Part shown: in pieces, positions 39,128 through 41,873 of the stretch
Position numbering within the stretch: position 1 is the first letter of the stretch
How the letters are laid out: each line of letters begins with the position of its first letter
Source of the DNA: JAAYDF01 sp964511155
Lineage (GTDB): Bacteria; Planctomycetota; Phycisphaerae; UBA1845; PWPN01
Assembly (NCBI GenBank): GCA_964511155.1
Contig: CAZEEJ010000023.1
Span: forward strand, 1-41,873
Length of the DNA stretch: 41,873 nucleotides
Direction of reading: 5' to 3'
Notes under the pieces: model-generated
What the model was told of the DNA's origin: nothing
What the model saw: only the letters and a program-made list of their open reading frames with translations
The model's database searches: none
Program-made: the position numbers and the translations under genes

Positions 39128-41873
39128 TCATGACCGTCCGGGTTTCAGCACTTCATACCGATCGGCCAGCGGCGGCGCGGTCCTGCCGTCACCGGCCGTT
39201 CCCGAAGCGGAATCCGCCACCGGGCCCGCCGACGCCTGTGCCGGCTGCAGTTCAACGCGCGTATCGCGCCCCAGCACATGCAGCCACCACGTCCGCAACG
39301 TCAGGAACATCGAGAAGACCACCGGCACGAGGATGAGCGTGAAGATCGTCGCCACCAGCAGCCCGCCGACCATCACCGCCGCCAGCACCCGGTACAGCTC
39401 GCTCCCCGCCCCCGGCATCAGCGCCAACGGCAACTGCCCGCACACCGTCGTCAGGGCGGTCATGAAGATCGGCCGCAGCCGCGTACGCACCGCTTCCGGC
39501 AGGGCCTCGTCCGGCTTCATGCCGTAGCTGATGTTATTGAGCGTCTGGTGCACGATCAGAATGGCGTTGTTGACCACGATGCCCAGCAGGATGACGAAGC
39601 CCAGCATAGTCACCACGTCCAACTGCTGGATGGGGCTCACCGGGTTCTGCACGCTGAGCCAGTGCACGATCCGCAGCCCGCCCAGCCCGCCCACCACCGC
39701 CAGCGGCACCGTCAGCAGGATGGCCAGCGGATGGATGAACGACTCGAACAGCGCCGCCATCAGCAGGTATACCACCAGCAAGGCCAGGAACCCGCGGCTT
39801 TTGATCACCCCCAGCAACGATTGCAGGTTCCACCCGTCCCATTGACCGAACATCGCCGCCCGCGTCTGCACCAGCTTGTCGGCATTGCCCGCCAACGAGA
39901 TGAACACGTCCGGATCGATCCGCCCCTCGGCCCGCAGGTTGGCCACGATCTCGTCGTTGATCGTGTTCATCAACGTCTCGATGGCCATCCCCAGCGGGGC
40001 CTGCACCTGGAGGGTCACACCCGGCATGGCCTCGATATGGTTGATCTGCTGCGGCGCCCCGACGTCCTCGAATCGCGTCACCGAGGCCAGCGGCACAATT
40101 CGCCCGGTCGGCGTGAAGAGCGGCACGTGGCCCACGTCCTCCACGGGAGAGCCATCCGCATTCTCCAGCTTGACCAGCATGTCGACCTCGTCACCCTCGT
40201 CGCGGAATCCGCCTACGTACGCGCCATCCACCGCGGACTCGACGATGAACCCCACGTCGCGCACCGTCAGCCCCACGTCCGCCGCCCGTACCCGATCGGG
40301 AATCGCCCGGATCTCCGGACGCGGCAGGTCGAAGTTCGGCGGCACCGGCCGCGAAAAACCGAATCGCTGGACGCACTCCGCGAACATCTGGATCGCCGCC
40401 GCGTTCACCTTATGGAGCTCGCGCGACCGGATCTCCACGTCGATCGCGTTCCCACGGCGCGCCCCGCCGAACAGCGGCACCTGCTGGAAGAATGCGTTCG
40501 CCCCCGTCGCGGTCCGGGCGGTGGCCATCGCCTGCTGCATCACGATTGCCAGCGGAGCCACGTTGGCCTCGTCCTGGCTGGTCACGCCCATGAAGGCGTT
40601 GTTGTTGAACGAGACAAAGAAAAAGTGGCCGATGGGCGGCGGCGTCACCGGCACCATCTTCTCGCCGACTTTCATCATCACCGGCGGCAGGGCGGCGGCC
40701 TCCGGGGTGCCGTGCTTGACGCTCCAGTACGGCCGCAGGTAGTCCTCCATCTCCTTGGCGATCCGCAGAAACTCCGTTCGCCCCAACCCCGGCTCGGTGA
40801 GCATGAACCCGAAAACCAGGTTGCGGTTGCCCGCCGGCAGATAATCCGTCGGCGGTAGCAGGGCCCACGAGCCCAGCAGTGACCCGCTCAGGAAGAACAC
40901 AATCACCGCCAGCTTCATCAGCCATCGCCGGTTCACCCAGGCCACCGTCGCGCCCGCCGCCAGCGCCAGCCGGCTCACCTTCTGCTCCGACGCCGCCCCC
41001 TTCTGCTGACCCAGCACGCGGGCCGACAACGTCGGGATCACCAGCACCGACACCAGCAGCGACATCAACACGCCCGCGCTGATCGCGATCGAGATGTCGC
41101 GGAAGAGCTGGCCGGCCTCCTCCTCGATGAAAATCACCGGCAGAAACACCGCCATGGTGGTCAGCGTACTGGCCAGGATCGCCCCCCATACCTCACTGGC
41201 TCCCTCCAGCGCCGCCTGGAAGTTCGACTTGCCCATCTGCCGGTGCCGGTAGATGTTCTCCAGCACCACCACTGCGTTGTCCACCACCATCCCCACCGCG
41301 AACGCCATCCCCGCCAGCATGACCACGTTGATGTTCCGACCCAACATGCTGACCACCAGAAACGTGGCGATCACCGAGATGGGGATCGAGAAAGCCACCA
41401 CCGCCGTCGCCCGCACGTTCCGCAGGAAGAACAGCAGCACCACCGACGCCAGCGCTCCGCCGTAGATCAGATTGTCACGCACCAGCCGGATGGCCGAATG
41501 GATGTACACCGTCTCGTCGTAAACCTGCGTGAGCTCCAGTTCGAGCCCTCGGCCGCTGAGGATCTCCGCGTTGACCTTGGCGATCTGCTGCTTGAGGCCT
41601 TCCATCACCGTGATGACGTTCGCCCCGGTCTCCCGCCGCGCGGGAAGCGCCAGCACCCGCTCCCCTCTGGCCCGCACGAACGACCTGGGCTTCTCATGCG
41701 TCTTGATCGCCCGTCCCACGTCGCGCACGAAGATCGGCCCGCCGTCGCGATAGGCGATGACCGTATTCTCAATCTGCGACGTCTCTTCGTACTCGCCCGT
41801 CGTCCGGTAGACGAAGTCCCGCTTGCCGGTCTCCACCGTGCCCGCTGAGACGTTCACGTTCTGTCCACGCAGC
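39128..41873 (-). CDS. RND efflux permease, partial (5' end outside window)
   Basis: The frame is open to the right edge of the window, so about 915 C-terminal residues of a roughly 1,050-residue AcrB/MexB-type transporter are visible. The first visible residues, LRGQNVNVSAGTVETGK, belong to the porter domain. Helices with the proton-relay region GMAFAVGMVVDNAVVVLENI, the FLPVIFIEEEAGQLFRD block, and the second-half LRPIFMTALTTVCGQLPLAL repeat are typical. The relay shows a single Asp (VVDN) where AcrB has two. The C-terminal tail is Ala/Pro-rich. The membrane fusion protein and outer-membrane partners would be outside the window. Confidence 0.93.
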   Translation of the reverse strand, partial: LRGQNVNVSAGTVETGKRDFVYRTTGEYEETSQIENTVIAYRDGGPIFVRDVGRAIKTHEKPRSFVRARGERVLALPARRETGANVITVMEGLKQQIAKVNAEILSGRGLELELTQVYDETVYIHSAIRLVRDNLIYGGALASVVLLFFLRNVRATAVVAFSIPISVIATFLVVSMLGRNINVVMLAGMAFAVGMVVDNAVVVLENIYRHRQMGKSNFQAALEGASEVWGAILASTLTTMAVFLPVIFIEEEAGQLFRDISIAISAGVLMSLLVSVLVIPTLSARVLGQQKGAASEQKVSRLALAAGATVAWVNRRWLMKLAVIVFFLSGSLLGSWALLPPTDYLPAGNRNLVFGFMLTEPGLGRTEFLRIAKEMEDYLRPYWSVKHGTPEAAALPPVMMKVGEKMVPVTPPPIGHFFFVSFNNNAFMGVTSQDEANVAPLAIVMQQAMATARTATGANAFFQQVPLFGGARRGNAIDVEIRSRELHKVNAAAIQMFAECVQRFGFSRPVPPNFDLPRPEIRAIPDRVRAADVGLTVRDVGFIVESAVDGAYVGGFRDEGDEVDMLVKLENADGSPVEDVGHVPLFTPTGRIVPLASVTRFEDVGAPQQINHIEAMPGVTLQVQAPLGMAIETLMNTINDEIVANLRAEGRIDPDVFISLAGNADKLVQTRAAMFGQWDGWNLQSLLGVIKSRGFLALLVVYLLMAALFESFIHPLAILLTVPLAVVGGLGGLRIVHWLSVQNPVSPIQQLDVVTMLGFVILLGIVVNNAILIVHQTLNNISYGMKPDEALPEAVRTRLRPIFMTALTTVCGQLPLALMPGAGSELYRVLAAVMVGGLLVATIFTLILVPVVFSMFLTLRTWWLHVLGRDTRVELQPAQASAGPVADSASGTAGDGRTAPPLADRYEVLKPGRS

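Overview
The window is about 42 kb of GC-rich DNA with densely packed genes on both strands. I infer a planctomycete, most likely of the class Phycisphaerae. The clues are a secreted protein with a paired calcium-loop (dockerin-like) C-terminus, a Tat-signalled Gfo/Idh/MocA protein, a Minf_1886-family protein, and intergenic spaces filled with several families of short dispersed repeats. This is inference from gene content; there is no rRNA gene in the window. I found no tRNA, rRNA, CRISPR array, insertion sequence or prophage gene.

Layout. At 0.26-7.4 kb lie a lipoprotein amidase, then tmk-holB-ricT (also neighbours in Firmicutes), a Minf_1886 protein, a Tat-exported oxidoreductase and FxsA. 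At 7.7-13.2 kb lie a small lipoprotein, the HslVU protease and a convergent HEAT/membrane protein/YidD cluster. At 13.4-20.8 kb lie a flavin reductase, a TPR lipoprotein, a GT2 glycosyltransferase, a large protein distantly resembling BshC, a small membrane protein, an SprT-like metallopeptidase and a CPBP protease. At 21.1-29.3 kb lie a prenyl-synthase-like protein, an orphan histidine kinase, a membrane-anchored helical protein, an AAA+ ATPase divergent from a WYL regulator, and a small membrane protein. At 29.5-41.9 kb lie RsmB, IF-1, a Ycf46-like AAA+ ATPase, a large secreted GHL10-type protein, a URO-D-like protein, an RlmI-like methyltransferase and the C-terminal part of an RND transporter that runs off the window.

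Most genes are housekeeping or envelope functions and do not form one large pathway. The unusual layer is the repeat content. (1) Degenerate 7-bp tandem arrays with a different unit at each locus occur at 6787, 18704, 22206 and 24462; three of them run into the stop codon of a neighbouring gene. They resemble cyanobacterial STRR heptamers in design. (2) Five 26-bp tandem units at 25603-25732 carry a palindromic core that changes on both arms together. (3) At least seven dispersed families recur; one copy lies in frame inside the rRNA methyltransferase gene, one supplies the stop codon of the glycosyltransferase, and one separates hslV from hslU. (4) A 30-bp copy of the 3' end of the BshC-like gene flanks a 760-bp segment holding a membrane-protein gene.

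The best candidates for something undescribed are the heptamer arrays, the covarying palindrome array, the BshC-like protein, and the WYL/AAA+ pair with its shared intergenic dyad.
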